From the NCBI RefSeq assembly GCF_000582785.1, contig NZ_HG931173.1:295577-359576 (forward strand): a stretch of DNA of 64,000 nt, in the 5' to 3' direction. Position 1 is the first letter of the stretch. Each line of letters opens with the position of its first letter. The notes beneath the pieces are model-generated. The model was not told where the DNA came from, made no database searches, and saw only the letters and a list, made by a program, of their open reading frames with translations. Positions 9,929 to 17,753 of this stretch are shown here, in pieces. Position numbers and translations under genes: made by a program. This stretch comes from Candidatus Blastococcus massiliensis AP3 (GTDB lineage: Bacteria > Actinomycetota > Actinomycetes > Mycobacteriales > Geodermatophilaceae).

Positions 9929-10869
9929 GCACCGTCCTCAGGCGGGTCGCGGCGGTCCGGACGCCGGACGACGCGTTGATCCACGCCGTCGTCGACGGGT
10001 CCGACGACGCGCCCGTGACCCTCGTCCTCGCCCACGGCTGGACGCTGGCCCAGGCCTCCTGGGACGACGTCGCCGAGCTGCTCACCCCGCGCGTGGAGGC
10101 CGGCGAGCTCCGGCTCATCCGCTACGACCAGCGCGGGCACGGCCGCTCGACGTGGGGGCGGTACGCCGACGACGTCGCGGACCTCTCCATCGACCAGCTC
10201 GGCGCCGACCTCGGCACCCTGCTGGACCAGCTCGCCCCGAGCGGTCCCGTCGTCCTCGGCGGGCACTCGATGGGCGGCATGACGATCATGTGCCTGGCCG
10301 CGGCCCGGCCGGAGCTGTTCGGCGATCGCGTGCGCGGGGTTGCCCTGGTGGCGACGTCGGCCGGCGACCTCGCCCCCGCCGGCGAGAAGCTGGTCGAGCG
10401 GCTGCAGCTGAAGCTCGCCCCCGGCATGATCACCGCGGCGATCGGCGGCGCCCGTGCCATCGAGCGGCTCCGCCAGCTGCTCCCGCCGTCGCACCCCCGG
10501 CACCGCAAGCTGGTCCGCGAGCTGCTCTACGGCGCCGACGCGACCGACGAGATGGTCGTCGCGGGAGCGGAGATCATGCACGCCTCCACGGTGCGGGCCT
10601 TCGCGGCGTTCTACCCGGCCCTCGGCGAGCACGACAAGCGCGAGGAGCTCAAGGCGCTCGCCGACGTGCCGGTCGAGATCCTGGTCGGTGACAGCGACAA
10701 GCTGACCCCGCTGCGGCACAGCCGGTCGATGGCCGAGGCCCTGCCCCACGCCGAGCTGCACGTGGCCGAGCGGACCGGGCACATGCTGATGCAGGAGCGC
10801 CCACAGCTGGCGGCCGACGCGATCGGACGCCTCCTGGCCGCCGCGACCGCCGAGCGGGCGGCCGCGTGA
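9925..10869 (+). CDS. Alpha/beta hydrolase, likely esterase paired with the monooxygenase
   Basis: A 314-residue alpha/beta hydrolase whose ATG overlaps the monooxygenase stop (ATGA), so the two are translationally coupled. The oxyanion region is LVLAHGWTLAQASWDD, the nucleophile elbow is GGHSMGG (Ser near residue 116), a candidate acid is in EILVGDSDKLTPLRHS and the catalytic His is in ERTGHMLMQERP. The cap domain spans about 140-235. By position it is expected to hydrolyse the ester or lactone product of the monooxygenase; this is inference, since the family also includes haloperoxidase-like and epoxide-hydrolase-like members. Confidence 0.87.
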   Translation: MSTVLRRVAAVRTPDDALIHAVVDGSDDAPVTLVLAHGWTLAQASWDDVAELLTPRVEAGELRLIRYDQRGHGRSTWGRYADDVADLSIDQLGADLGTLLDQLAPSGPVVLGGHSMGGMTIMCLAAARPELFGDRVRGVALVATSAGDLAPAGEKLVERLQLKLAPGMITAAIGGARAIERLRQLLPPSHPRHRKLVRELLYGADATDEMVVAGAEIMHASTVRAFAAFYPALGEHDKREELKALADVPVEILVGDSDKLTPLRHSRSMAEALPHAELHVAERTGHMLMQERPQLAADAIGRLLAAATAERAAA

Positions 10870-10879
10870 CCGCACGTCC

Positions 10880-11467
10880 ATGACGGCGTCCTCGCGGCCC
10901 GAGCACCCCCGGCTGCGCCGCACGGCCGGCGACCGGCGGGCCCAGCTGGTGCAGATCGGCCTGGAGCTCCTGCCCACCACGCCGGTGCAGGAGCTGACCA
11001 TCGACGAGGTGGCCCGGCAGGCCGGGATCAGCCGGAGCCTGCTGTTCCACTACTTCGCGAACAAGCGCGAGTACTACACCGCCGTCACCCGCGCCGCCGC
11101 GGACCTGATGTGGGAGCACCTCATGCCCTCCCCCGGCACCCCGCCGGAGGAGCAGGTCGAGGGGATGCTCGACCGCTACGTGGGCTGGGTGGAGACCTTC
11201 CGGGAGACGCACCTCGCCTTCGTCCGCGGCGCAGCCGGCGGCGACCCGTGGGTGGCCGAGGTCTACCAGGAGACGCGCGACCGGCTGGTCGAGGTCGCGC
11301 TGACCACCCTGGGTCTGCCCGACGACGCCCTGCGCCGCCAGCTGGTGCTCGCCTGGCTCGCCTTCGCCGAGGAGCTGGTGGGTCAGTGGGCGGCCGAGCC
11401 CACGATGACCCGGCCGGAGCTGCTGGCCCTGCTGCGCGACGTGCTGGCCCGCCTCACGACCCGATGA
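10880..11467 (+). CDS. TetR/AcrR family transcriptional regulator
   Basis: A 195-residue regulator with the N-terminal TetR helix-turn-helix: RAQLVQIGLELL, then LTIDEVARQAGISRSLLFHYFANKREYY (residues about 32-59, described in parts). The C-terminal ligand domain has a long helix with WVETFRETHLAFVRGAAGGD, a pattern common in actinobacterial regulators of lipid or sterol-related operons. It is fourth in line after the divergent promoter and only 10 bp from the hydrolase. The twin TTGAGC-N3-GCTCAA palindromes upstream of the operon are the obvious candidate operators, and a product or acyl-CoA ligand is plausible but not shown. Confidence 0.9.
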   Translation: MTASSRPEHPRLRRTAGDRRAQLVQIGLELLPTTPVQELTIDEVARQAGISRSLLFHYFANKREYYTAVTRAAADLMWEHLMPSPGTPPEEQVEGMLDRYVGWVETFRETHLAFVRGAAGGDPWVAEVYQETRDRLVEVALTTLGLPDDALRRQLVLAWLAFAEELVGQWAAEPTMTRPELLALLRDVLARLTTR

Positions 11468-12117
11468 GTTCCGGCGCCGGCGCCGGTCCACCTGCTGTGA
11501 CCGGGACCAGGGACGACGGAGACACGAGCGACCTCCAGGCGTGGGTGGCGCGGACCTACGAGGGCCTCGCCGATCTGCTGGGGTCCGCGCCCGCAGGCAC
11601 CTGGGACGCCGCCTCGCTGTGCGCGGGGTGGCAGGTACGCCATGTGGTGGCGCACGTGACGATGCCGGTGCGGATGACGCCCGCGACGTTCGGGGCGGAG
11701 ATGGCCGCTGCGGGAGGCGACTTCGACCGGCTCTCCGACACGGTGGCCGCCCGCGACGCGTCGTTGCCGACCGACGAGCTCGTGGCCCAGCTGCGCTCGC
11801 CGCAGCTGCACGCGTGGCAGCCGCCCGGCGGTGGCGCGGCCGGCGCCCTGAGCCACGCCGTCATCCACTCGCTGGACGTGACCGTGCCGCTCGGCGCACC
11901 GGCCGTCGCACCCGCCGAGGCCCTGACCGCCGTCCTCGACCAGCTCGCCGCCGCGGAGGGCGGGTTCTTCGGGATCGACCTGACCGACGTCCGCCTCGAG
12001 GCCGACGACACCGGCTGGAGCCGAGGGAACGGCACGACCGTGCGCGCGGACAGCGGGGCGCTGGTCGCTCTCCTGAGCGGCCGCACGCTCCCCGACGGCC
12101 GCGCCTTGCCCCGTTGA
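11464..12117 (+). CDS. Maleylpyruvate isomerase/DinB-like (mycothiol-dependent family) protein
   Basis: A 217-residue protein overlapping the TetR gene stop (ATGA). It shows the TIGR03083-type pattern: WVARTYEGLADLLGSAPAGTWDAASLCAGWQVRHVVAHV at the N-terminus (Trp in the SLCAGWQVRHVVAH stretch, then the first His), and LSHAVIHSLDV for the later metal-binding His residues. These are features of DinB/YfiT-fold, metal-binding proteins that often use mycothiol in actinobacteria. The C-terminal half matches the MDMPI C-domain-like region (RADSGALVALLSGR). Its link with the monooxygenase operon is by coupling only; substrate unknown. Confidence 0.8.
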   Translation: MSSGAGAGPPAVTGTRDDGDTSDLQAWVARTYEGLADLLGSAPAGTWDAASLCAGWQVRHVVAHVTMPVRMTPATFGAEMAAAGGDFDRLSDTVAARDASLPTDELVAQLRSPQLHAWQPPGGGAAGALSHAVIHSLDVTVPLGAPAVAPAEALTAVLDQLAAAEGGFFGIDLTDVRLEADDTGWSRGNGTTVRADSGALVALLSGRTLPDGRALPR

Positions 12118-12177
12118 GGCCCCCTCCAGGGCACCGCCCCGAGCCTGCGAGGGGTGGGGAGGAGGGGGTCCTTCTTC
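12118..12177 (-). repeat. Structured intergenic repeat, copy 2
   Basis: Sixty bases between two convergent genes, read on the minus strand as GAAGAAGGACCC followed by CCTCC, the loop core CTCGCAGGCTCG enclosed by CCCC/GGGG, and closing GGAGGGGGCC. It begins exactly at the stop codon of the acyltransferase gene (the TGA is followed by AGAAGGACC), the same junction seen in copy 3. The outer arms differ from the other copies but still pair. It probably serves as a bidirectional terminator here. Confidence 0.75.
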
Positions 12178-12931
12178 AGCCGGCGAGCGAGGTGGGCGCG
12201 CGGTCGGCGGCCTCGTGCGCCGGTGGCTGGAGGGTGGCGACGGCGTCGACGGCGCTGGAGCCCGCCGTCATCGACTTCTTCACCGTCGCGCCGTAGACGT
12301 CGACGTACTCCTGCCCCGACAGGGTCATGATCTCGTACATGATCTCGTCGGTGATCGACCGCTCCACGAACCGGTCACCTGCCAGGCCCTCGTAGCGGGT
12401 GAAGTCCAGCGGCTCGCCGAAGCGCACCTTGACGCGCATCAGCTTCTTGCCGAAGGGCAGCTTCACGGTCGAGTAGCACATCGCCACCGGGACGACCGGC
12501 ACCCCGGTCTCCAGCGCCATGCGGGCGACCCCGATCTTCCCGCGGAAGAGCCGGCCGTCAGGGGAGCGCGTGCCCTCCGGGTAGATGCCCAGGAGCTTGC
12601 CCGAGCGCAGGATGCGCAGCCCGGTCTGGATCGCGTCCTCGGCCGCCGAGGCGCTGGTGCGGTCGATGGGCACCTGGCCGGCGCCGGAGAAGAACCCCCG
12701 CTGCAGGAACCCCTTGACGCCCGTGCCGGTGAAGTACTCGGACTTCGCGAGGAAGGTGACGCGGCGCCGGATCACCAGCGGCATGAAGATCCAGTCCGCC
12801 GCGGACAGGTGGTTGCTCGCCAGGATGGCGGCACCGGTGGCCGGCACGTTCTCGGTGCCCTCGGCGCGCGGGCGGTTGACGAGCCGCACCACGGGACCGA
12901 TGGCGACGAACTTGAGGAACCAGTAGAACAA
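12176..12931 (-). CDS. 1-acylglycerol-3-phosphate O-acyltransferase family protein (PlsC-like)
   Basis: Acylates a lysophospholipid such as lysophosphatidic acid at the membrane. The 251-residue protein has the HX4D block NHLSAADWIFMP, the GxxFIxR-like block GQVPIDR, the EGTRS block GIYPEGTRSPDG and the fourth block VPVVPVAM. A hydrophobic N-terminal segment FYWFLKFVAIGPVVRLV is a likely membrane anchor. The start chosen is TTG because AAGGAGG lies 5 bases before it and no ATG or GTG is better placed; that choice is inferred. It corresponds in order to M. tuberculosis Rv2182c. The C-terminal tail of about 40 residues after the acyltransferase fold is extra and low in complexity. Confidence 0.9.
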   Translation of the reverse strand: MFYWFLKFVAIGPVVRLVNRPRAEGTENVPATGAAILASNHLSAADWIFMPLVIRRRVTFLAKSEYFTGTGVKGFLQRGFFSGAGQVPIDRTSASAAEDAIQTGLRILRSGKLLGIYPEGTRSPDGRLFRGKIGVARMALETGVPVVPVAMCYSTVKLPFGKKLMRVKVRFGEPLDFTRYEGLAGDRFVERSITDEIMYEIMTLSGQEYVDVYGATVKKSMTAGSSAVDAVATLQPPAHEAADRAPTSLAG

Positions 12932-13052
12932 CTCGCCTCCTTCGCGGACTGCCAGACTAGGGAGCAGGGGGCCTGTAGGACAATCGGCCGTCCACGTGCG
13001 GGGGATCACTCGCACGTCCGAGGCCCCGCCGCCGCACCGCCAGGAGACGCCC

Positions 13053-13862
13053 GTGCCCGGATCGACCGCGCCCACACCCGAGGTGATGCCCGGCGCCGAG
13101 CCCTTCGCCTTCGACGGACGGGGCGAGACCGGGCGCACCGGCGTGCTGCTCGTCCACGGCTTCACCGGCACCCCGATGAGCATGCGGCCGTGGGGCGAGC
13201 ACCTGGCCGCCGAGGGATTCACCGTCCGCTGCCCGCTCCTGCCCGGCCACGGCACCCGCTGGGAGGACTGCAACACCAGCACCCACGGGCAGTGGACGGC
13301 GGCGGTCGAGGCGGCGTTCGACGAGCTGTCGGCCACCTGCGACCGCGTGTTCGTCGCCGGGCTGTCGATGGGCGGCACGCTGGCCACCCGGCTGGCCGAG
13401 GTCCGGCCGGGTGACGTCGCGGGCCTGCTGCTGGTCAACCCGGCCCTGTTCACCCGGCGGCTGGACGCCAAGCTGCTGCCGCTGATCGCGCGGCTCACCC
13501 CGAGCTGGGCGCCGATCGCCAGCGACATCAAGAAGCCCGGCGTCACCGAGCTGGCCTATCCCAAGCTGCCGACCCGGGCGATGATGCAGCTGCGCCGGTT
13601 GTGGGCCCTCACCCGCGCGGACCTGCAGCGGGTGACCGCCCCGGTCATCGTGTTCCACAGCATCGAGGACCACGTGGTGGAGCCCGTCAACAGCGAGGTG
13701 CTCCTCGCGTCGGTCGCCAGCGCCGACACCACCGAGATCGTCCTGGGCGACAGCTACCACGTCGCCACGCTGGACAACGACGCCCCGCTAATCCACGAGC
13801 GTTCCGTGGCGTGGATCCGGGAGCGCACGCCCGCGGCGGCATCGGGGACGACGGCGCCGTGA
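13053..13862 (+). CDS. Alpha/beta hydrolase, carboxylesterase / monoacylglycerol lipase type
   Basis: A 269-residue lipase/esterase. The core shows GVLLVHGFTGTPMSMRPWGEHLAAEGFTV (oxyanion hole HGFTGTP), LPGHGTRWEDC, the nucleophile elbow GLSMGG (Ser near residue 110), the acid in FHSIEDHVVEP and the His in GDSYHVATLD. This is the Est30/carboxylesterase-like subgroup often annotated as monoacylglycerol lipase. The GTG start follows CAGGAGAC; an ATG 11 codons in is possible. It corresponds in position to the mycobacterial Rv2183c-Rv2184c neighbourhood but I cannot call orthology. The stop overlaps the next gene's start (GTGA), so the two form a unit. Divergent from the acyltransferase, which suggests shared lipid metabolism. 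Confidence 0.85.
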   Translation: MPGSTAPTPEVMPGAEPFAFDGRGETGRTGVLLVHGFTGTPMSMRPWGEHLAAEGFTVRCPLLPGHGTRWEDCNTSTHGQWTAAVEAAFDELSATCDRVFVAGLSMGGTLATRLAEVRPGDVAGLLLVNPALFTRRLDAKLLPLIARLTPSWAPIASDIKKPGVTELAYPKLPTRAMMQLRRLWALTRADLQRVTAPVIVFHSIEDHVVEPVNSEVLLASVASADTTEIVLGDSYHVATLDNDAPLIHERSVAWIRERTPAAASGTTAP

Positions 13863-14557
13863 CGGGCAGCCGGGGACGGCGGGACAACGGCCTGGACGCC
13901 ACGTCCTGGAGCCCGTTGCGCGACGTCGACCCGCGCGTGGGCGAGCACCTGCTCGACGTCCTGGAGGCCGCCGGGATCGCCGCCTACCTGACGCCATCGG
14001 CCGACATCGGGCCCTACACGCGCGAGCTGTCCCTCCCCAGCCCGCCGTCGGACCGGCTCTTCGTCGACCGCAGCCGGCAGTCCGAGGCGCGGGCGCTCGT
14101 GGAGCGCCACGGCGACGACCACCCGGCCGACGAGCACCCGGCCGACGAGCACCCGGCCGACGAGCCGGCCCCGGTGCGCTCGGACCTCGACGAGGACGCC
14201 GAGTGGTCGCGGATCGTCGCCGCCTACCAGGCCGAGCACGGCTCCGCTCCCGTGGACGAGCAGCCGTCCGACGCCCCTCCGCCGGCGCCCCACGAGGTGT
14301 CGGTGCTCGACCTGCCCGACGAGCACTACGAGCCGCCCGCCCCTCCCCCGGTCCCTCTCCCGTCGCCCGCCTCGCTCTACGCGGTGCTGCTGATCGTGGC
14401 CGGGCTGGTGCTGGTGGGTGCACCCGGGGTCCTGGGGCTCTCCGCGGACCTGGGGTTGATGCTCGGGGTGGCGGCGATCGCGGGTGGGGCGGCGATGCTG
14501 GTCTCCCGGATGCGGGACGCCTCGGACCACGACGGGGACGACGGCGCGGTGGTGTGA
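13859..14557 (+). CDS. Membrane protein with acidic linker and C-terminal TM pair (DUF308-like), unknown function
   Basis: A 232-residue protein coupled to the preceding esterase. The N-terminal 70 residues (PRVGEHLLDVLEAAGIAAYLTPSAD, LSLPSPPSDRLFVDR) look like a small alpha/beta domain of the kind that handles a sequence position analogous to DUF2007-type signal-transducing domains. An acidic Pro/Asp/Glu/His linker follows, including three tandem DEHPA-type repeats. The end carries two hydrophobic helices, SLYAVLLIVAGLVLVGAPGVLG and LMLGVAAIAGGAAMLV, with an Asp-rich tail. Conserved in related actinobacteria by impression only; no catalytic motif. The domain suggestions are tentative. Confidence 0.75.
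   Translation: MTGSRGRRDNGLDATSWSPLRDVDPRVGEHLLDVLEAAGIAAYLTPSADIGPYTRELSLPSPPSDRLFVDRSRQSEARALVERHGDDHPADEHPADEHPADEPAPVRSDLDEDAEWSRIVAAYQAEHGSAPVDEQPSDAPPPAPHEVSVLDLPDEHYEPPAPPPVPLPSPASLYAVLLIVAGLVLVGAPGVLGLSADLGLMLGVAAIAGGAAMLVSRMRDASDHDGDDGAVV
14114..14170 (+). repeat. In-frame 15-bp tandem repeat
   Basis: Three copies of the 15-base unit GACGAGCACCCGGCC (the first has one change, giving DDHPA) plus a truncated fourth, encoding DDHPA-DEHPA-DEHPA-DEPA in the linker of the membrane protein gene. Because the unit is a multiple of three, copy-number change would keep the frame, so linker length may vary between strains. Confidence 0.9.
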
Positions 14558-14612
14558 GGGGTGTCGTCGCGAGTGGGGCCCGGAGGGCTCCGCGCAGCGG
14601 CGACGAAGGGGC

Positions 14613-15635
14613 TCAACGCAACGGGGGGACGGCTCCTGGCCGCGGTGTCGCCCGGAGGGCGACGATGTCATGACGGACGAGATCGGCCGCGCCGACCATG
14701 CCCGCCTGAGCACCCAGTTCGGCGGCGACGATCCGCGGGCCGGGACGGAAACCGCGCCCGGGCAGCGCGCGCTCGAGCCGGTCGCGCGCCGGGCCGAGGA
14801 CCATCTCGCCGAGCACGCTGACGCCTCCCCCGATGACGACGACCTCGGGGTCGAGCACGGCGGCGAGGTCGGCGATCCCCTGCCCCAGCCACACCCCGAC
14901 GTCGGTGACCAGCTCCAGGGCCAGCGGGTCGCCGTCGTACGCGGCACGCGCGACGTCCTCACCGGTGAGCCGCGACGCATCGCCGTCCACCCGCTCCAGC
15001 AGCAGCCCTGCGGCAGCCGGCGACGTGGCGGCGACCTCGCGGGCGGTCTGCCCCAGGGCCGTCCCGCTGGCGTACTGCTCCCAGCAGCCGCGGTTCCCGC
15101 AGGCGCACAGGCGGCCGTCGGGGACCACGCGCATGTGGCCCCACTCCCCCGCCACCCCGTGCGCCCCGCGCCGGAGCCGGCCGTCCATGACGATGCCACC
15201 CCCGATGCCGGTGCCCAGGGTGATCATCAGGGCCAGGTCCGCGCCCCGGGCGGCGCCGTAGCGGTACTCGGCCCACGCGGCGGCGTCGGCGTCGTTGCCG
15301 ACCCAGAGCGGCCGCTGCATGCGGGCGGAGAGGTCCTTGCGCAGCGACGAGTGCCGCCAGGCCAGGTGCGGGCTGAACAGCACCGTGTCACCTGTGCGGT
15401 CGAACCAGCCGGCCGCGCCGATCCCGGCGCCCACCAGCTCGCCGGGGTGACCGGCGGCCAGCTCCTCGGCGACGGCGACGATCGCGTCCTCGGTGTCGGC
15501 GACCGACGCCCCGGGTGTCGCCCGCCGCGCGGTGGCCAGCACCGTGCCGTCGGGCGCCACCACTCCCCCGGCGACCTTGGTGCCACCGATGTCGATGCCC
15601 AGGGCCGCGAGGGCACCGGGCTCCGGAGCGCTCAC
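14613..15635 (-). CDS. ROK family glucokinase
   Basis: Phosphorylates glucose to glucose 6-phosphate. The 340-residue protein begins at a GTG overlapping the stop of the CxxC gene upstream. It has ATP phosphate loop GIDIGGTKVAGG, the ROK substrate region GNDADAAAWAEYRYGA, LGTGIGGGIVMDG, the EWGHM motif, and the ROK zinc motif CACGNRGCWEQYASG (CxCGxxGCxE). The second phosphate loop is VIGGGVSVLGEMV. The zinc motif and length fit the actinobacterial GlkA type found in Streptomyces next to a similar small CxxC gene. Repressor-type ROK proteins have an N-terminal HTH, which is absent here, so this is an enzyme. Last gene of a four-gene operon. Confidence 0.92.
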   Translation of the reverse strand: MSAPEPGALAALGIDIGGTKVAGGVVAPDGTVLATARRATPGASVADTEDAIVAVAEELAAGHPGELVGAGIGAAGWFDRTGDTVLFSPHLAWRHSSLRKDLSARMQRPLWVGNDADAAAWAEYRYGAARGADLALMITLGTGIGGGIVMDGRLRRGAHGVAGEWGHMRVVPDGRLCACGNRGCWEQYASGTALGQTAREVAATSPAAAGLLLERVDGDASRLTGEDVARAAYDGDPLALELVTDVGVWLGQGIADLAAVLDPEVVVIGGGVSVLGEMVLGPARDRLERALPGRGFRPGPRIVAAELGAQAGMVGAADLVRHDIVALRATPRPGAVPPLR

Positions 15636-16012
15636 GCGATGTCGATCCGCTGCACCGGCCCCGGCTCGGGGCCGCCGTCCGGGGTCTCGGCGTCCTCGGG
15701 CGCGGCGTCCGCCGGCGGAGGGCCCGCCGGGTCCGGTTCGCCGGCGAGGTCGCGCAGCACGGTGGCCGTCGTGGCGAGCACATCGGCCAGCGCGGCGGTC
15801 ACCTCCGGCCGCTCCCCGCGCAGCACCGCCGCGGCCTGGCAGACGGGGCACCAGCGACAGTCGGCCTCGTGGGTGTCCTGTCCCGGCGCCCCCGCGGGCC
15901 CGGCCGGAGGAGCGCCGGCCGAGCGGGTGTCGGTGGGAGCGGCCTCCACGGGCGGGCGCAGCGCGTCGAGCAGCTTGCGAGCGGAGTCCATCCAGTCGGC
16001 ACCGGCGGTCAT
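15632..16012 (-). CDS. Small CxxC protein upstream of glucokinase, unknown function
   Basis: A 126-residue protein with a central cysteine cluster DCRWCPVCQAAAVLRGERPEV, in which the CxxCxxC-like array could bind zinc or iron, flanked by Pro/Ala/Asp-rich, probably disordered ends. The N-terminal MTAGADWMDSARKLLDAL and the helix TAALADVLATTATVLRDLA are the only regular parts. Similar small proteins lie beside glkA in Streptomyces (the sco2127-sco2126 pair), where the neighbour has been tied to glucose sensitivity; I compare by layout, from memory. The ATG overlaps the ArsA-like gene stop and the stop overlaps the glucokinase start, so it is locked into the operon. Confidence 0.75.
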   Translation of the reverse strand: MTAGADWMDSARKLLDALRPPVEAAPTDTRSAGAPPAGPAGAPGQDTHEADCRWCPVCQAAAVLRGERPEVTAALADVLATTATVLRDLAGEPDPAGPPPADAAPEDAETPDGGPEPGPVQRIDIA

Positions 16013-17157
16013 GGGCTTCTCCTCACCGCGGCCAGCAGATCGGCCGGCCAGTGCTGTGGATCGGGTCGGAAGGTGACCTCGAGGCGGGCGTCCGGACCAC
16101 CGGAGTCGACCATGCGGCCTCCGGTCACCTCGCAGCGGCGCAGCAGGGGGTCCAGTCGCAGCGAGCGGCGGGCACCGGCGGCGGTGACCACCAGGTCGTC
16201 CTCCCAGCGGGTCAGGTCGACCGCGCCGCGCTCGGCGAAGGGCAGCGGCACGGTCAGCAGCCACGCGTCCTCCGCTCGCGCCGTCGTGGGCGCGGCGAGC
16301 CCACCGGCGACGGGCAGGTCGACGCCGTCCAGCAGCGCGGCGAGCGCAGCGACGTCCTCGGGCGCGGTGGCCGACTCCGGGATCCGGTGCACCGGCGCGA
16401 GCTCCGCGAGCCCGGCCAGCTCCGCTGTCTGCTCCTCGAGCCGCCGGCGCCACCACTCCCCCGGCCCTTCGTCCGGCAGCACGCGGGCCAGGACCGCCCC
16501 GACGCTCCGGCCGTGCACGCCCAGCTCCGTGGCCAGACCCCGCAGCACCGCCGACGTCCCCGCCCGGGGGACGGCGGCCAGGCACACCACGGTGCCGGCG
16601 CCGTCGGTCAGGCGGTCGGCGGCCAGCAGGTCCTCGATCCCGGGGAGGGCGGCCAGGGCGACGTCGACCGGACCGCGCCGGGCGGCTCCCGAGCCCACCG
16701 CCGCCGCCCGGATCGCGCCCAGGGCCCGCACACCGGGTGGCAGCAGCCGGTCCAGCCACCAGCGGAGCGTGTCGGGGAGGGCGACGAGGGCAGCGGCCGC
16801 GGAGGGAGGACCCGCGTCCACGACGACGAGGTCGGCCCGGGCACCGGCGAGCTCGGCGAGCAGCGCCAGCTCGCTCGCGCCCGGGACCGGGGCGACCGAG
16901 GAGGACGGAGGCAGGGTGACCTGGGGCAGGGACGCGGCGGCCGGTGCGACGGCGGCGCTCCAGAACCGCTCGACCTCCGGGCGCGCCTCCACGGTGCGCA
17001 CCTCGAGACCGGCCACCCCGTCGAGACCCGGCACGGGCAGGGCCTGGCGGGTCAGCAGGAGGACCGACCGCCCGGTGCCGGCCGCGCGGACCGCTGCGGC
17101 GGCGGCCAGCGTCGAGGAACCGGCCCCGCCGGGACCGGCCAGGACGAGGGTGTGCAC
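16009..17157 (-). CDS. ArsA/anion-transporting ATPase-like protein with degenerate P-loop
   Basis: A 382-residue protein of the SIMIBI/ArsA-GET3 class by layout and order (M. tuberculosis Rv2184c is the counterpart). The N-terminus MHTLVLAGPGGAGSSTLAA keeps the glycines of the deviant Walker A (GKGGxGKS/T) but has Pro9 and Ser14 where the two lysines belong. The expected switch region DLVVVDAGPPSAA supplies a DxGP-like motif near residue 112, and the C-terminal third (LPFAERGAVDLTRWEDDLVVTAAGARRSLRL) matches the ArsA C-terminal small beta domain seen in actinobacterial members. Without the lysines it may bind nucleotide weakly or be a structural partner. GTG start, 6 bp from the SRPBCC gene. 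Confidence 0.8.
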   Translation of the reverse strand: MHTLVLAGPGGAGSSTLAAAAAVRAAGTGRSVLLLTRQALPVPGLDGVAGLEVRTVEARPEVERFWSAAVAPAAASLPQVTLPPSSSVAPVPGASELALLAELAGARADLVVVDAGPPSAAAALVALPDTLRWWLDRLLPPGVRALGAIRAAAVGSGAARRGPVDVALAALPGIEDLLAADRLTDGAGTVVCLAAVPRAGTSAVLRGLATELGVHGRSVGAVLARVLPDEGPGEWWRRRLEEQTAELAGLAELAPVHRIPESATAPEDVAALAALLDGVDLPVAGGLAAPTTARAEDAWLLTVPLPFAERGAVDLTRWEDDLVVTAAGARRSLRLDPLLRRCEVTGGRMVDSGGPDARLEVTFRPDPQHWPADLLAAVRRSP

Positions 17158-17163
17158 GCCCCG

Positions 17164-17595
17164 TCAGCCCTCGACGCGCTTCTTGAGCTCCTTGAGAGCC
17201 GTGTCGAGGATGACCTTCTCGGCCTTGCGCTTGATCATCCCGAGCATCGGGATCGAGAGGTCGATGGTGATCGAGTAGGTGACCTCGGTCCGGCCACCGT
17301 TCTCGACGAGCGTGTAGGACCCGTCGTTGCGCTTCTGCATCTGGCCCTTGACGAGCCGCCACTGCACCTTGCGGTCGCCGTCCCAGGTGTAGTCGAGGAC
17401 GTAGTCGTCCTTGACCGCGCCGGCGTCCAGCACGAAGTGCACCCGGCGGGCCCGCCCGTCCGGCCCCTCCTCCAGCACCTCGACCGTCTTGGCGGCGGCC
17501 ACCCACTGGGGGTAGGCGGGGAAATCGGCGATGACCGCCATGACGTCGGCCGCGGGGGCCTCGACGACGATCGACTGCGTGGACTGGTCGGCCAT
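17164..17595 (-). CDS. SRPBCC (START/polyketide cyclase-like) family protein
   Basis: A 143-residue single-domain START-like fold protein. The opening QSIVVEAPAADVMAVIADFPAYPQWVAAAKTVEVLE is the usual first strand and the lipid-cavity helices, followed by ARRVHFVLDAGAVKDDYVLDYTWDGDRKVQWRLV, and the long C-terminal helix IPMLGMIKRKAEKVILDTALKELKKRVEG. It matches mycobacterial Rv2185c by order and length. Proteins of this type bind a hydrophobic ligand; the ligand is not known. It heads the four-gene minus-strand operon (SRPBCC, ArsA-like, CxxC, glucokinase) and is divergent from the FadD15-like gene, so a lipid-related role is plausible. Confidence 0.88.
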   Translation of the reverse strand: MADQSTQSIVVEAPAADVMAVIADFPAYPQWVAAAKTVEVLEEGPDGRARRVHFVLDAGAVKDDYVLDYTWDGDRKVQWRLVKGQMQKRNDGSYTLVENGGRTEVTYSITIDLSIPMLGMIKRKAEKVILDTALKELKKRVEG

Positions 17596-17753
17596 GGGCA
17601 GCAGGCTAACGGTTCCCGACCGCCGCCGACCCCGGTCATCACCCGTTCCGTTACTCACCGGTACGTGTGGACCGGTAGGTTGACCAGGACGTCCCCGACC
17701 GGGAGCGGCAGGCGACGGAGCCGGCCGGCGGTACGAGGAGGAGAGGACCAGGC

